From the NCBI GenBank assembly GCA_017882245.1, contig JADGPV010000201.1:1-5830 (forward strand): a DNA stretch of 5,830 nucleotides, written 5' to 3'. This DNA is from Bacteroidales bacterium. GTDB taxonomy: Bacteria > Bacteroidota > Bacteroidia > Bacteroidales > VadinHA17. Below are positions 1 through 5,830 of the stretch, piece after piece. Positions within the stretch are counted from its first letter, which is position 1. The number at the start of each line of letters is the position of its first letter. Below the pieces are notes generated by a model. That model made no database searches and was not told the DNA's origin. It saw only the letters and a list, made by a program, of their open reading frames with translations. The position numbers were made by a program, and so were the translations under genes.

Positions 1-996
1 GTTCTTAACGAAGGAGTAGCCTTTTTGTCATCCGACCGCAAAGTGACTATGTCGAACAATCTCTTCACTGTCTTCCTTAATTCAATGACAGGGGAGCATT
101 CAATCACGCCCGAAGGTTTTATTGATCAACCGCTCTTTGCCGGAGTGAAGTCATTCCTTGATAACCATCAGCACGTGACCCCAAAAAGTCCCGAGACACC
201 TTCGACGGAATACCATATCGAAAAAGCAGGAAAGTTTTTCGGCATTCGCTGCATCCTGTTCCACGACGACAGTTTCGAGATCGTTCTTACCGACATCACC
301 CGTACCGAACAGTCCAAATCGATGCGTCAGCAGATGACATCAAACATCGCCCATGAGCTGAAGACACCCATAGCTTCAGTCAGGGGATACCTTGAAACCC
401 TGATGGTAAACAAGGATCTTGATGAAGAGAAAAAGAAGTATTTTCTAGAGAAGGCTCTTGCTCAGTCGACAAGACTGACTGACCTGATCACTGATATCGT
501 CACCCTTAACAAGCTTGATGAGACAGGTAGCAGCTTCGCGTTTGAGGAAGTGGATGTCGCTTCAGTGGTGAAGGAGGTGCGCGACAATCTGATGACATCA
601 ATAAACAAGAAGAAGATCAGTGTCGTCATAGACCTTGATGCCGATGCCGGAGTCACGGCAAACAGGTCTCTTATAGTCTCGGTATTTCAGAACCTTATGG
701 AAAATGCGGTGACATATGCAGGTGAGAATGTCACCATCACGATAAAAAGCCTACCCGGGGGACCGGGTTTCAGGCGGTTCTCGTTTGCTGACAACGGTAT
801 CGGTATACCCGAGGAGCATCAGCCGCGTATCTTTGAGAGGTTCTACAGGATAGATGACGGGCGTTCGCGTAAAAGCGGCGGAACAGGTCTGGGATTGGCT
901 ATCGTCAAAAATGCCATTCTGCTGCACAAGGGTGAAATTTCTGTCAGGACGCGGCCGGGTGGCGGAACGGAATTTATTCTTTCTTTGCCTAAATAA
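1..996 (+). CDS. Sensor histidine kinase, PhoR-like (5' end outside window)
   Basis: This is the C-terminal part of a two-component sensor kinase that autophosphorylates a histidine and passes the phosphate to a response regulator. Codons are open from base 1 (visible part 331 residues), and the first residues, LNEGVAFLSSDRKV, resemble the PAS-like segment of Bacteroidetes PhoR-type kinases. I therefore treat the gene as 5'-truncated and reject the in-frame TTG at 25, although AAGGAG lies 8 bases before it. Visible-residue positions: PAS-like region about 1-95; HisKA with H-box AHELKTP and phospho-acceptor His118; HATPase with N-box QNLMENA (Asn231, Asn235), G1 box DNGIGIP (Asp264), F-box RIFERFYR, and G2 box GGTGLGL at 293-299. 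All catalytic boxes are intact. The missing N-terminus probably holds membrane segments and a periplasmic sensor, and a response regulator gene may lie just upstream; both are inferences. The stimulus cannot be read from this part. The reading frame ends at TAA 994-996. Confidence 0.93.
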   Translation, partial: VLNEGVAFLSSDRKVTMSNNLFTVFLNSMTGEHSITPEGFIDQPLFAGVKSFLDNHQHVTPKSPETPSTEYHIEKAGKFFGIRCILFHDDSFEIVLTDITRTEQSKSMRQQMTSNIAHELKTPIASVRGYLETLMVNKDLDEEKKKYFLEKALAQSTRLTDLITDIVTLNKLDETGSSFAFEEVDVASVVKEVRDNLMTSINKKKISVVIDLDADAGVTANRSLIVSVFQNLMENAVTYAGENVTITIKSLPGGPGFRRFSFADNGIGIPEEHQPRIFERFYRIDDGRSRKSGGTGLGLAIVKNAILLHKGEISVRTRPGGGTEFILSLPK

Positions 997-1021
997 TCAT
1001 AATTACCATAAAATCACAATC

Positions 1022-2446
1022 ATGAAAATAAACAGAACGGCCCTGATTGCAACCTTCCTGTTAATTTCGGTCGGTGCAGCGACAGCGCAGAAGTCATTTA
1101 AAGATATTGAAGGCGCATGGAGCGGAAGCATAAGTGAAAGCGGTAATGCGCTCAGGCTGGTATTTAATTTCACACCGACAGAGGCAGATACGGTGAAGGC
1201 CACCCTTGACTCCCCTGATCAGGGTGCCATCGGTATACCTCTTGGCAGGGTAACTCTTGCAGATGATACTCTTATTGTCGATGCGTCAATGCTCAAAGGA
1301 CAATACAAGGGTGCGATCGCCAATGACACGACAATAACAGGCGTCTGGACCCAGCTTGGGAAGAAATATCCCCTTGAACTGAAGCGGGGTGCCAGACCGA
1401 TTATATATAACCGACCTCAGGAGCCGGTGCCACCGTACCCTTATAAGGAGGAGGAGGTTACCTTCAGAAACAAAATTGAGAATTTTGACCTCGCTGGCAC
1501 GCTGACTTTACCTGAGGGCAACGGTCCTTTTGCAGCTGTGGTCATGATCACAGGATCAGGACCGGAGGATCGTAATGAAACTGTTTTTAATCATAAGCCC
1601 TTCCTGGTGATCGCCGATTATCTTACCCGCAACGGTATAGCTGTTCTCCGATACGATGACCGTGGCTGTGGTAAATCAAAGGGTAATTATGCAAATGCTA
1701 CATCGCTGTCATTTGCTGACGATGCTGCTGCTGCAGTAGCATATCTTCTCGGACGACCTGAAATCAATCCTGAAAAGATAGGTCTCGCTGGCCATAGTGA
1801 GGGTGGACTTATAGCCCCAATCGTGGCCTCAAAGAATAAAAACATTGCCTTCATCGTCTCTCTTGCAGGAACGGGAGTCCGTGGTTATGACATAATAATA
1901 AAACAGACTCGCGATATATTAGCTGCATCAGGCGTAACTGAGAAAGAAATTGAAGAGACAGTCGCAACAAACGGGAAGTTGTTTGAGATGATAATGGCTG
2001 AGCCCGATCAGCGCAAGCTGGCAAAAGATGCTATGGAATGGTATGGCAAAGAGCTTGATAAAAAAGGTCTGACTCCTGAGGCACGCAAAGAGCAGATGGC
2101 ATCATTCATTCAAGGGCTTGTATCAGCGAACAATCCATGGATGAGGTATTTCCTTATAACTGACCCTGCTCCCTTCTGGAGCGAGGTAAAATGTCCCGTG
2201 CTGGCTCTCAACGGGGAAAAAGATATGCAGGTCAACTATGAAGTGAACCTGCCGGCCATAAAAGCTGCTCTGAAAAAAGGAGGCAATAAAAAGGTCACGA
2301 CCGTAAGCCTGCCCATGCTCAATCATCTCTTCCAGCACTGCACCACGGGTGCCCCTGCCGAGTACGTCACCATTGAAGAGACATTCTCACCCGAAGCGCT
2401 GGAGATCATTGCCAAATGGATCAAAAAGACGGTGAGAGTAAAGTAA
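1022..2446 (+). CDS. Secreted alpha/beta hydrolase (serine esterase/peptidase-like)
   Basis: This 474-residue exported hydrolase probably cleaves an ester or peptide-type substrate through a Ser-Asp-His triad. The frame is open further upstream, back into the kinase gene, but ATG 1022 is chosen because a good signal peptide starts there: MKINR, a hydrophobic stretch at about 7-20, then a likely cut after ATA or TAQ near residue 22-23. There is no lipobox Cys, so a soluble periplasmic or secreted protein is expected. Residues about 30-122 form a beta-rich N-terminal domain (GAWSGSI onward) seen ahead of the hydrolase domain in Bacteroidetes relatives. The catalytic domain follows: a GSGPEDRNE loop at 178-186, probably near the oxyanion hole, RYDDRGCGKS, nucleophile elbow GHSEGG with Ser259, Asp401 in NGEKD, and His435 in LNHLFQ. 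It starts 25 bp after the kinase stop with no Shine-Dalgarno sequence or clear promoter, so co-transcription is plausible. The substrate is unknown. Confidence 0.92.
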   Translation: MKINRTALIATFLLISVGAATAQKSFKDIEGAWSGSISESGNALRLVFNFTPTEADTVKATLDSPDQGAIGIPLGRVTLADDTLIVDASMLKGQYKGAIANDTTITGVWTQLGKKYPLELKRGARPIIYNRPQEPVPPYPYKEEEVTFRNKIENFDLAGTLTLPEGNGPFAAVVMITGSGPEDRNETVFNHKPFLVIADYLTRNGIAVLRYDDRGCGKSKGNYANATSLSFADDAAAAVAYLLGRPEINPEKIGLAGHSEGGLIAPIVASKNKNIAFIVSLAGTGVRGYDIIIKQTRDILAASGVTEKEIEETVATNGKLFEMIMAEPDQRKLAKDAMEWYGKELDKKGLTPEARKEQMASFIQGLVSANNPWMRYFLITDPAPFWSEVKCPVLALNGEKDMQVNYEVNLPAIKAALKKGGNKKVTTVSLPMLNHLFQHCTTGAPAEYVTIEETFSPEALEIIAKWIKKTVRVK

Positions 2447-2447
2447 G

Positions 2448-2481
2448 CCTGAAAGTCTGAGGTCTGAGAGTCTGAAGGTCT
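2448..2481. repeat. Degenerate TCTGA-type short tandem repeat
   Basis: About four units of 7-8 bases with the core CTGA (cctgaaag, tctgagg, tctgagag, tctgaagg, then tct) begin one base after the hydrolase stop codon. The core is kept and the purine tail varies. This is non-coding and lies in the convergent gap. The role is unknown; it could be slippage-derived filler or part of a dispersed intergenic element. Confidence 0.75.
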
Positions 2482-2496
2482 TTGCGGTTATCAGAT

Positions 2497-2530
2497 TAAT
2501 TCATAATTCTTAATTTTTAATTCTTAATTA
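2497..2530. repeat. AT-rich heptanucleotide tandem repeat (TAATTNN, almost five copies)
   Basis: Units in exact 7-base register are taattca, taattct, taatttt, taattct and taatta. TAATT is invariant, and only the last two bases of each unit change. It lies in the middle of the convergent gap. A 7-bp inverted pair flanks it: CTTTGCG at 2480-2486 and CGCAAAG at 2553-2559. I found no GC-rich stem that would make a standard intrinsic terminator, so a termination role is only possible. Confidence 0.85.
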
Positions 2531-2535
2531 CTGCC

Positions 2536-2571
2536 TCGCTCCATCGTCCGCACGCAAAGTCGCTCCATCGT
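2536..2571. repeat. Perfect 12-bp direct repeat, 24-bp period
   Basis: TCGCTCCATCGT occurs at 2536-2547 and again at 2560-2571, separated by 12 bases. The second copy ends 5 bp from the stop codon of the Nudix gene on the opposite strand. It may be the remnant of a longer tandem array or a short duplication. No protein partner or function can be assigned. Confidence 0.8.
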
Positions 2572-2575
2572 ATCA

Positions 2576-3541
2576 TTACTTCTTCAACCTTGCAATAACC
2601 TTCCTTCCCGCGGCCTTCATGCCTCCTGAGGCATCGCTGATGGCCATCTGAACTGCAACGGTTACCTCATTTATTATGTCGGGATAAAGGGCGCAGAACG
2701 ATGAGAGTATCTCCATACCGTAAGCCTTCGGTGCCACCGGCGTGTTCTCTGTCCGCATGATCCCCAGGCAATACTCAATCAGTTTCGCATGATGCGATTG
2801 AGGTATTCTGTTGATATCACTCTTCATTATCACCCTCATGAACGACCTCTGGACGCTTTCGTTTAACAGTCCGGGCAGGGTGTCAATCATCTCAGGAAGA
2901 AAGGATGAAAGAACCTCCCGGTTGATATCGACGACTTTTGACAGCGCCCATGAAGCCATGAAACCCACCCTCTTCTCGGGAGATGAGGATAATGTGACCA
3001 GTTGTGAAAGCAGTACAGGGTCGCTGACAGCCGAGTGAGCCACCATGGTAATTTCATATGTGCTGGTGATGCGCCCCATCATCTTTGACATTTCTTCCCC
3101 TGCTTCGGAAATAATGATGTTCCGGGTATCATCCGCATCCTGCCTGACCGGGGTCTTATACCGGGAGACATATTGCCGAGCAACCGGAATATCAGCCGCA
3201 GTCATATCAAGCTTCAGCAGATCTCCTGGCGACATCCACCTGTATTCATCATGCTCGCTCAGCACCGGCTTTGATGAAAGTGTCTCACACAGAAAGGGAA
3301 TGAGTCTTATCTGCTTATCTCCATAATCATACTCGACCTTATCGAGCCTTCCGGTAATTATGATGCATATGCCCAGCTCCTCATCTATCTCCCTGATGAT
3401 ACAGTCCTCATGGTCCTCTCCAGGCCTGGTTTTACCTCCGGGGAACTCCCACTTACCAGCGTTATCCTTCGCCGGCCCGCGTCGCATCGCCATGACCAGT
3501 CCCTCATCATTTCGTATGATAGCGCAGGTTACATCGATCAT
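2576..3541 (-). CDS. Nudix hydrolase (MutT/NudG-like) fused to a C-terminal HEAT-like repeat domain
   Basis: This 321-residue protein has two parts. Residues 1 to about 128 form a MutT-type Nudix domain that should hydrolyse a nucleoside triphosphate or similar diphosphate to a monophosphate. WEFPGGK is followed by a complete Nudix box at 36-58: Gly36, Glu42, then REIDEELGI with the metal-binding Glu54 and Glu55. EYRWMSPGDL and AADIP (Asp117) match the C-terminal base-recognition region of MutT/NudG enzymes. Asp rather than the Asn of MutT there makes a NudG-like preference for cytidine or damaged nucleotides a guess. After a polar linker (about 129-148), residues 150-321 look all-helical, with about four paired-helix units near 40 residues each (for example PEKRVGFMASWALSKVV and APKAYGMEILSSF), like small HEAT-repeat proteins. 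Typical MutT proteins have about 130 residues, so the tail is extra. No stop or frame break separates the parts. The ATG overlaps the upstream gene's TGA as ATGA, suggesting translational coupling. Confidence 0.9.
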   Translation of the reverse strand: MIDVTCAIIRNDEGLVMAMRRGPAKDNAGKWEFPGGKTRPGEDHEDCIIREIDEELGICIIITGRLDKVEYDYGDKQIRLIPFLCETLSSKPVLSEHDEYRWMSPGDLLKLDMTAADIPVARQYVSRYKTPVRQDADDTRNIIISEAGEEMSKMMGRITSTYEITMVAHSAVSDPVLLSQLVTLSSSPEKRVGFMASWALSKVVDINREVLSSFLPEMIDTLPGLLNESVQRSFMRVIMKSDINRIPQSHHAKLIEYCLGIMRTENTPVAPKAYGMEILSSFCALYPDIINEVTVAVQMAISDASGGMKAAGRKVIARLKK

Positions 3542-4002
3542 GGCTCATCGCATATGACAGTCTCGTACCCGGGCATCTGCTCAAGCTGCACGAATGTATG
3601 GGTGGCAGTGTCAATTTTCCCCGTAAAATGAGAATTACCGTTGGTAATAATAAGGTACTTAACTCCGTAATTGTAGTTATAGTTGATCACCTGGTCAAAT
3701 ACTTCCTGACTGATTTTTACATGCTGCGCCTTGCATTCGACAATCATGACCGGGAGTCCGCTCCGGTCATGGATGAGTATATCTGCCCTGCGCATCATTG
3801 AGTTGAGTCTGAATGATGCCTCTACCTGTATCAGACCGGGAGGATACCCCAGGTACTCAGTGAGGTAGTTGACAACATGCTGTCTCACCCACTCCTCAGG
3901 TGTAAATGCCACATACTTATGTCTCAGACGATCATAGATGAGTTTGCCTCCCGGACCATCTTTGATGCGTAATGAACATGGCGGCAGTTTCAGCGGTTTC
4001 AA
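3538..4002 (-). CDS. HsdR N-terminal-domain protein (PD-(D/E)xK nuclease fold)
   Basis: This 154-residue protein resembles the small stand-alone family annotated as type I restriction enzyme R protein N-terminus (HSDR_N_2). It keeps the fold's features: TPEEWVRQ helix at 34-41, Asp74 in RRADILI, Glu89 and Lys91 in VECKA, Gln104 in FDQVINY, and the ITNG turn at 119-122. D...ExK is the expected metal-binding core, so nuclease chemistry is possible but unproven. It has no helicase or translocase region and no methylase or specificity neighbour, so this is not a restriction system. The start is TTG: no ATG or GTG occurs in frame between the upstream stop at 4027-4029 and residue 69, and starting here gives MKPLKLPP, which matches family N-termini as I remember them. 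The stop TGA overlaps the Nudix start, so the two are probably one operon. The family often sits near housekeeping genes in Bacteroidetes (from memory). Confidence 0.85.
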   Translation of the reverse strand: MKPLKLPPCSLRIKDGPGGKLIYDRLRHKYVAFTPEEWVRQHVVNYLTEYLGYPPGLIQVEASFRLNSMMRRADILIHDRSGLPVMIVECKAQHVKISQEVFDQVINYNYNYGVKYLIITNGNSHFTGKIDTATHTFVQLEQMPGYETVICDEP

Positions 4003-4019
4003 CTTAATTTGTATTTTTG
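3988..4019 (+). promoter_or_regulatory. Candidate Bacteroidetes-type promoter for amn-holA
   Basis: TATTTTTG at 4012-4019 fits the Bacteroidetes -7 consensus TAnnTTTG exactly. TTTC at 3988-3991 is one base off the -33 TTTG and lies 20 bp upstream, a suitable spacing. Transcription would begin near 4025, giving a leader of about 40 bases before the ATG at 4065. The -33 part would lie inside the first codons of the divergent gene. The call is by consensus only. Confidence 0.5.
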
Positions 4020-4036
4020 ATAACCATTAAGCACAG

Positions 4037-4044
4037 CAAATATA
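4037..4044 (-). promoter_or_regulatory. Candidate -7 element for the nuclease-fold/Nudix operon
   Basis: On the minus strand this octamer reads TATATTTG, an exact match to TAnnTTTG. It would start transcription near 4030, about 30 bases before the TTG start codon at 4002. No good TTTG -33 element is found at the usual 19-21 bp, so it is weaker evidence than the facing promoter. The two putative start sites would be only a few bases apart. Confidence 0.4.
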
Positions 4045-4064
4045 AATAAACAGCACCGAAGGTC

Positions 4065-4835
4065 ATGAGAACAAAAGAAGATATAGTGAACAACTGGTTG
4101 CCGCGATACACGGGCAAGGATCTGGCTTCCTTCGGCAGCTTCATTCTGCTTACTAATTTTACCCACTATGTTGAACTCTTTGCGGAGTGGAACAAGGTGA
4201 AGGTTGAAGGCAGAGACAAAAACTGCCCAAACGCAACATCCGACGGTATAACTATTATCAACTTCGGTATGGGGAGCCCCAATGCAGCAACTATCATGGA
4301 TCTGCTCAGCGCCATACAGCCCAAGGCGGTTCTCTTCCTGGGCAAATGTGGGGGACTAAAGAGAAAAAATAAACTGGGTGACCTGATATTGCCTATCGCT
4401 GCGATCAGAAGTGACGGTACCTCAAATGACTATCTTCCGTCAGAGGTACCTGCCCTGCCTGCCTTCAAACTGCAGAGCGCCGTCTCAGCGGCTATCACTA
4501 GGAACAAACTTGAGTACTGGACCGGCACTGTCTATACCACCAACAGGCGGGTCTGGGAATATGACGACAGGTTCAAGAAATACCTTGTCAAGACCAGGGC
4601 TATGGCCATTGATATGGAGTCAGCCACGATCTTCACTGTAGGATTTGCCAACGAGATTCCTACAGGCGCCCTCCTCCTCGTCTCTGATCAGCCGATGATA
4701 TCAACCGGTATTAAGACGGAAGCCAGCGACCGTAAAGTGACAAGACGGTTTTCTGAGATACACCTGAGGATAGGCATCGAAGCCCTGACAGAGATAAAAG
4801 ACAACGGCATTTCGGTCAAACACCTTCGTTTCTGA
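4065..4835 (+). CDS. amn: AMP nucleosidase
   Basis: This 256-residue cytoplasmic enzyme is predicted to hydrolyse AMP to adenine and ribose 5-phosphate, helping to set adenylate levels. It belongs to the nucleoside phosphorylase/PNP-UDP fold and matches the short Bacteroidetes form, which lacks the long N-terminal regulatory domain of the E. coli Amn (about 480 residues). Visible motifs: NWLPRYTG at 10-17, FGMGSPNAAT at 67-76 (phosphate and ribose region), GKCGG at 93-97, GDLILP at 105-110, TGTVYTTNRR at 153-162, AIDMESA at 181-187 with Glu185 for ribose binding, and SDQP at 207-210 with Asp208 as the likely catalytic acid. All key parts are present. ATG 4065 gives the family's usual N-terminus; an AAGG lies only two bases before it, too close to be a good ribosome site. 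Its TGA overlaps the holA start by one base, so the genes are probably co-transcribed. Confidence 0.94.
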   Translation: MRTKEDIVNNWLPRYTGKDLASFGSFILLTNFTHYVELFAEWNKVKVEGRDKNCPNATSDGITIINFGMGSPNAATIMDLLSAIQPKAVLFLGKCGGLKRKNKLGDLILPIAAIRSDGTSNDYLPSEVPALPAFKLQSAVSAAITRNKLEYWTGTVYTTNRRVWEYDDRFKKYLVKTRAMAIDMESATIFTVGFANEIPTGALLLVSDQPMISTGIKTEASDRKVTRRFSEIHLRIGIEALTEIKDNGISVKHLRF

Positions 4836-5830
4836 TGGCATCTGACTACAAAGAGATCATCAGGGATCTGAAGAACAAGATCTTCAAGCCAGTCTATTTT
4901 CTCGCCGGCAAAGAACCATACTTCATAGATATCTTAACTGATTTCATTGAGGATAACGTACTTGATGAGTCGGAAAAAGATTTTAACCAGACCGTTTTGT
5001 ACGGTCCTGATGTCACGGTGACACAGGTCATAGAGACCTGCCGTCGTTTTCCGATGATGTCAAACCAGCAGGTAGTAATAGTGCGCGAGGCACAGAAACT
5101 GAAAAAAATCGATGACCTTCTAATCTATGTTGATAATCCCCTGAATTCAACAATCCTTGTCATTGCCTATAAATATGAAGATCTTGACAAGCGAAAATCG
5201 CTATACCGGTCGCTTTTTAAAAAAGGCTGGTACTTTGAGTCAAATAAGGTGCCGGAGTACCAGATACCCGGATGGATAGACAGGTACCTGACTGACAGGG
5301 GGATAATGGCTGACACTGATGCGTCTCGTCTTCTCGGGGAGTTTCTCGGTAATGACCTGGGGAAGATAGCCAATGAGCTTGATAAACTTATCATCTCTCT
5401 GCCAGAGAAGAACCCGCGCATTGACACTGTGCTGATAGAAAAAAGCATCGGGATCAGCAAAGACTATACCCCCAACGAACTGTGGAAGGCTATCGTCTAC
5501 CGTGATACGCTCAAGGCAGCGAGGGTTGTAAATTATTATGCCGCTCACTCAAAGAAGGATATAATCCCGCTCTTTTCCGTGCTCTTCTCAAACTTCAGTC
5601 GCGTACTTATCTACCACAGTCTTAAAGACAAGACTGATGGAAATGTGGTAGCCATGCTAAAGACGTACCCCGGTTATGTTAAGGACTTCAGGACTGCAGC
5701 AGCGATATATAATGTTGGAGCTTGCATGAATGTCATCAGCCTGGTACGCACGTATGATCTGAAGGCTAAAGGATTTGGAGAGGCAGGAAGTGACGAGGGT
5801 GAGTTGCTTCGTGAGATGGTATTCAAGATA
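4835..5830 (+). CDS. holA: DNA polymerase III subunit delta (3' end outside window)
   Basis: The delta subunit of the clamp-loader complex opens the beta sliding clamp so that it can be loaded on primed DNA. The gene starts at ATG 4835, whose A is the last base of the amn stop (TGATG). It stays open for 332 codons to the window edge. Recognisable parts: FKPVYFLAGKEPYFID at 17-32 (start of the AAA+-like domain I, a degenerate Walker A region as usual for delta), FNQTVLYGPDV at 50-60, RRFPMMSNQQVVIVREAQ at 70-87 (clamp-contacting region), STILVIAYKYEDLDKRK at 105-121, and GNDLGKIANELDKL at 172-185 in the lid domain. The helical collar domain follows from about 212. The final visible residues, ELLREMVFKI, resemble the last helix of Bacteroidetes HolA, so probably only a few residues are missing. 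No internal stop or frame break is seen. Confidence 0.93.
   Translation, partial: MASDYKEIIRDLKNKIFKPVYFLAGKEPYFIDILTDFIEDNVLDESEKDFNQTVLYGPDVTVTQVIETCRRFPMMSNQQVVIVREAQKLKKIDDLLIYVDNPLNSTILVIAYKYEDLDKRKSLYRSLFKKGWYFESNKVPEYQIPGWIDRYLTDRGIMADTDASRLLGEFLGNDLGKIANELDKLIISLPEKNPRIDTVLIEKSIGISKDYTPNELWKAIVYRDTLKAARVVNYYAAHSKKDIIPLFSVLFSNFSRVLIYHSLKDKTDGNVVAMLKTYPGYVKDFRTAAAIYNVGACMNVISLVRTYDLKAKGFGEAGSDEGELLREMVFKI

Noticed and set aside
854..1021. Upstream extension of the hydrolase frame back into the kinase gene.
   Set aside because: The extra 56 residues overlap the kinase catalytic domain in another frame and would bury the clear signal peptide that begins at 1022.
1445..1457. Strong Shine-Dalgarno-like string AAGGAGGAGGAGG inside the hydrolase gene.
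   Set aside because: It encodes Lys-Glu-Glu-Glu within a continuous conserved reading frame, and no start codon follows at a suitable distance.
2497..2571. CRISPR-like array.
   Set aside because: The units are 7 or 12 bases with no 25-40 bp spacers and no cas genes nearby.
2447..2575. Intrinsic terminator between the convergent genes.
   Set aside because: I could not find a GC-rich stem followed by a T run on either strand. The AT heptads do not fold into a stable hairpin by eye.
2811..3801. Several plus-strand open frames of 65-93 codons.
   Set aside because: They are antisense to the Nudix and nuclease-fold genes, have no recognisable motifs, and reflect codon bias on the other strand.
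3538..4002. Possible type I restriction-modification system.
   Set aside because: Only the N-terminal nuclease-type domain is present. There is no helicase motor, methylase or specificity gene, and the neighbours are housekeeping genes.
5167..5548. Two minus-strand open frames of about 100 codons.
   Set aside because: Both lie opposite holA, whose translated sequence is plainly conserved across this stretch, so they are shadows.

Overview
The window looks like a chromosomal housekeeping segment from a Bacteroidetes bacterium, probably order Bacteroidales. Three things suggest this. The proteins closely resemble the Bacteroidetes versions of their families: a PhoR-like histidine kinase with an LNEGVAF-type sensor segment, a short AMP nucleosidase of about 256 residues, and a diverged DNA polymerase III delta subunit. 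Starts mostly lack a Shine-Dalgarno sequence and sit behind A/T-rich leaders. The two possible promoter -7 elements match the Bacteroidetes TAnnTTTG form. No database could be searched, so the taxonomy is an inference.

Left block, + strand (1-2446): the 3' part of a sensor histidine kinase is followed after 25 bp by a complete secreted alpha/beta hydrolase, possibly in the same transcript. The kinase frame is open to the left edge, so it is cut by the window and does not start at the in-frame TTG at 25. A 129-bp convergent gap (2447-2575) follows. It holds a mosaic of three kinds of short repeat and no recognisable terminator hairpin.

Middle block, - strand (4002-2576): a small PD-(D/E)xK protein of the HsdR N-terminal-domain family overlaps by 4 bp (ATGA) with a Nudix hydrolase. 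The Nudix protein is unusual because it carries a C-terminal HEAT-like helical-repeat domain of about 170 residues. This is the most distinctive item in the window.

Right block, + strand (4065-5830): AMP nucleosidase (amn) and DNA polymerase III subunit delta (holA) overlap by one base. holA has no listed ORF because it runs off the right edge; translation shows it is nearly complete. The 62-bp divergent gap (4003-4064) has a possible promoter element facing each way.

The middle and right blocks share a theme of nucleotide-pool control (Nudix, AMP nucleosidase) and DNA metabolism (HolA, nuclease-fold protein). I see no tRNA, rRNA, CRISPR array, insertion sequence or phage gene, and no convincing defence island. 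The best candidates for something undescribed are the Nudix-HEAT fusion, its coupling to the nuclease-fold gene, and the repeat mosaic.
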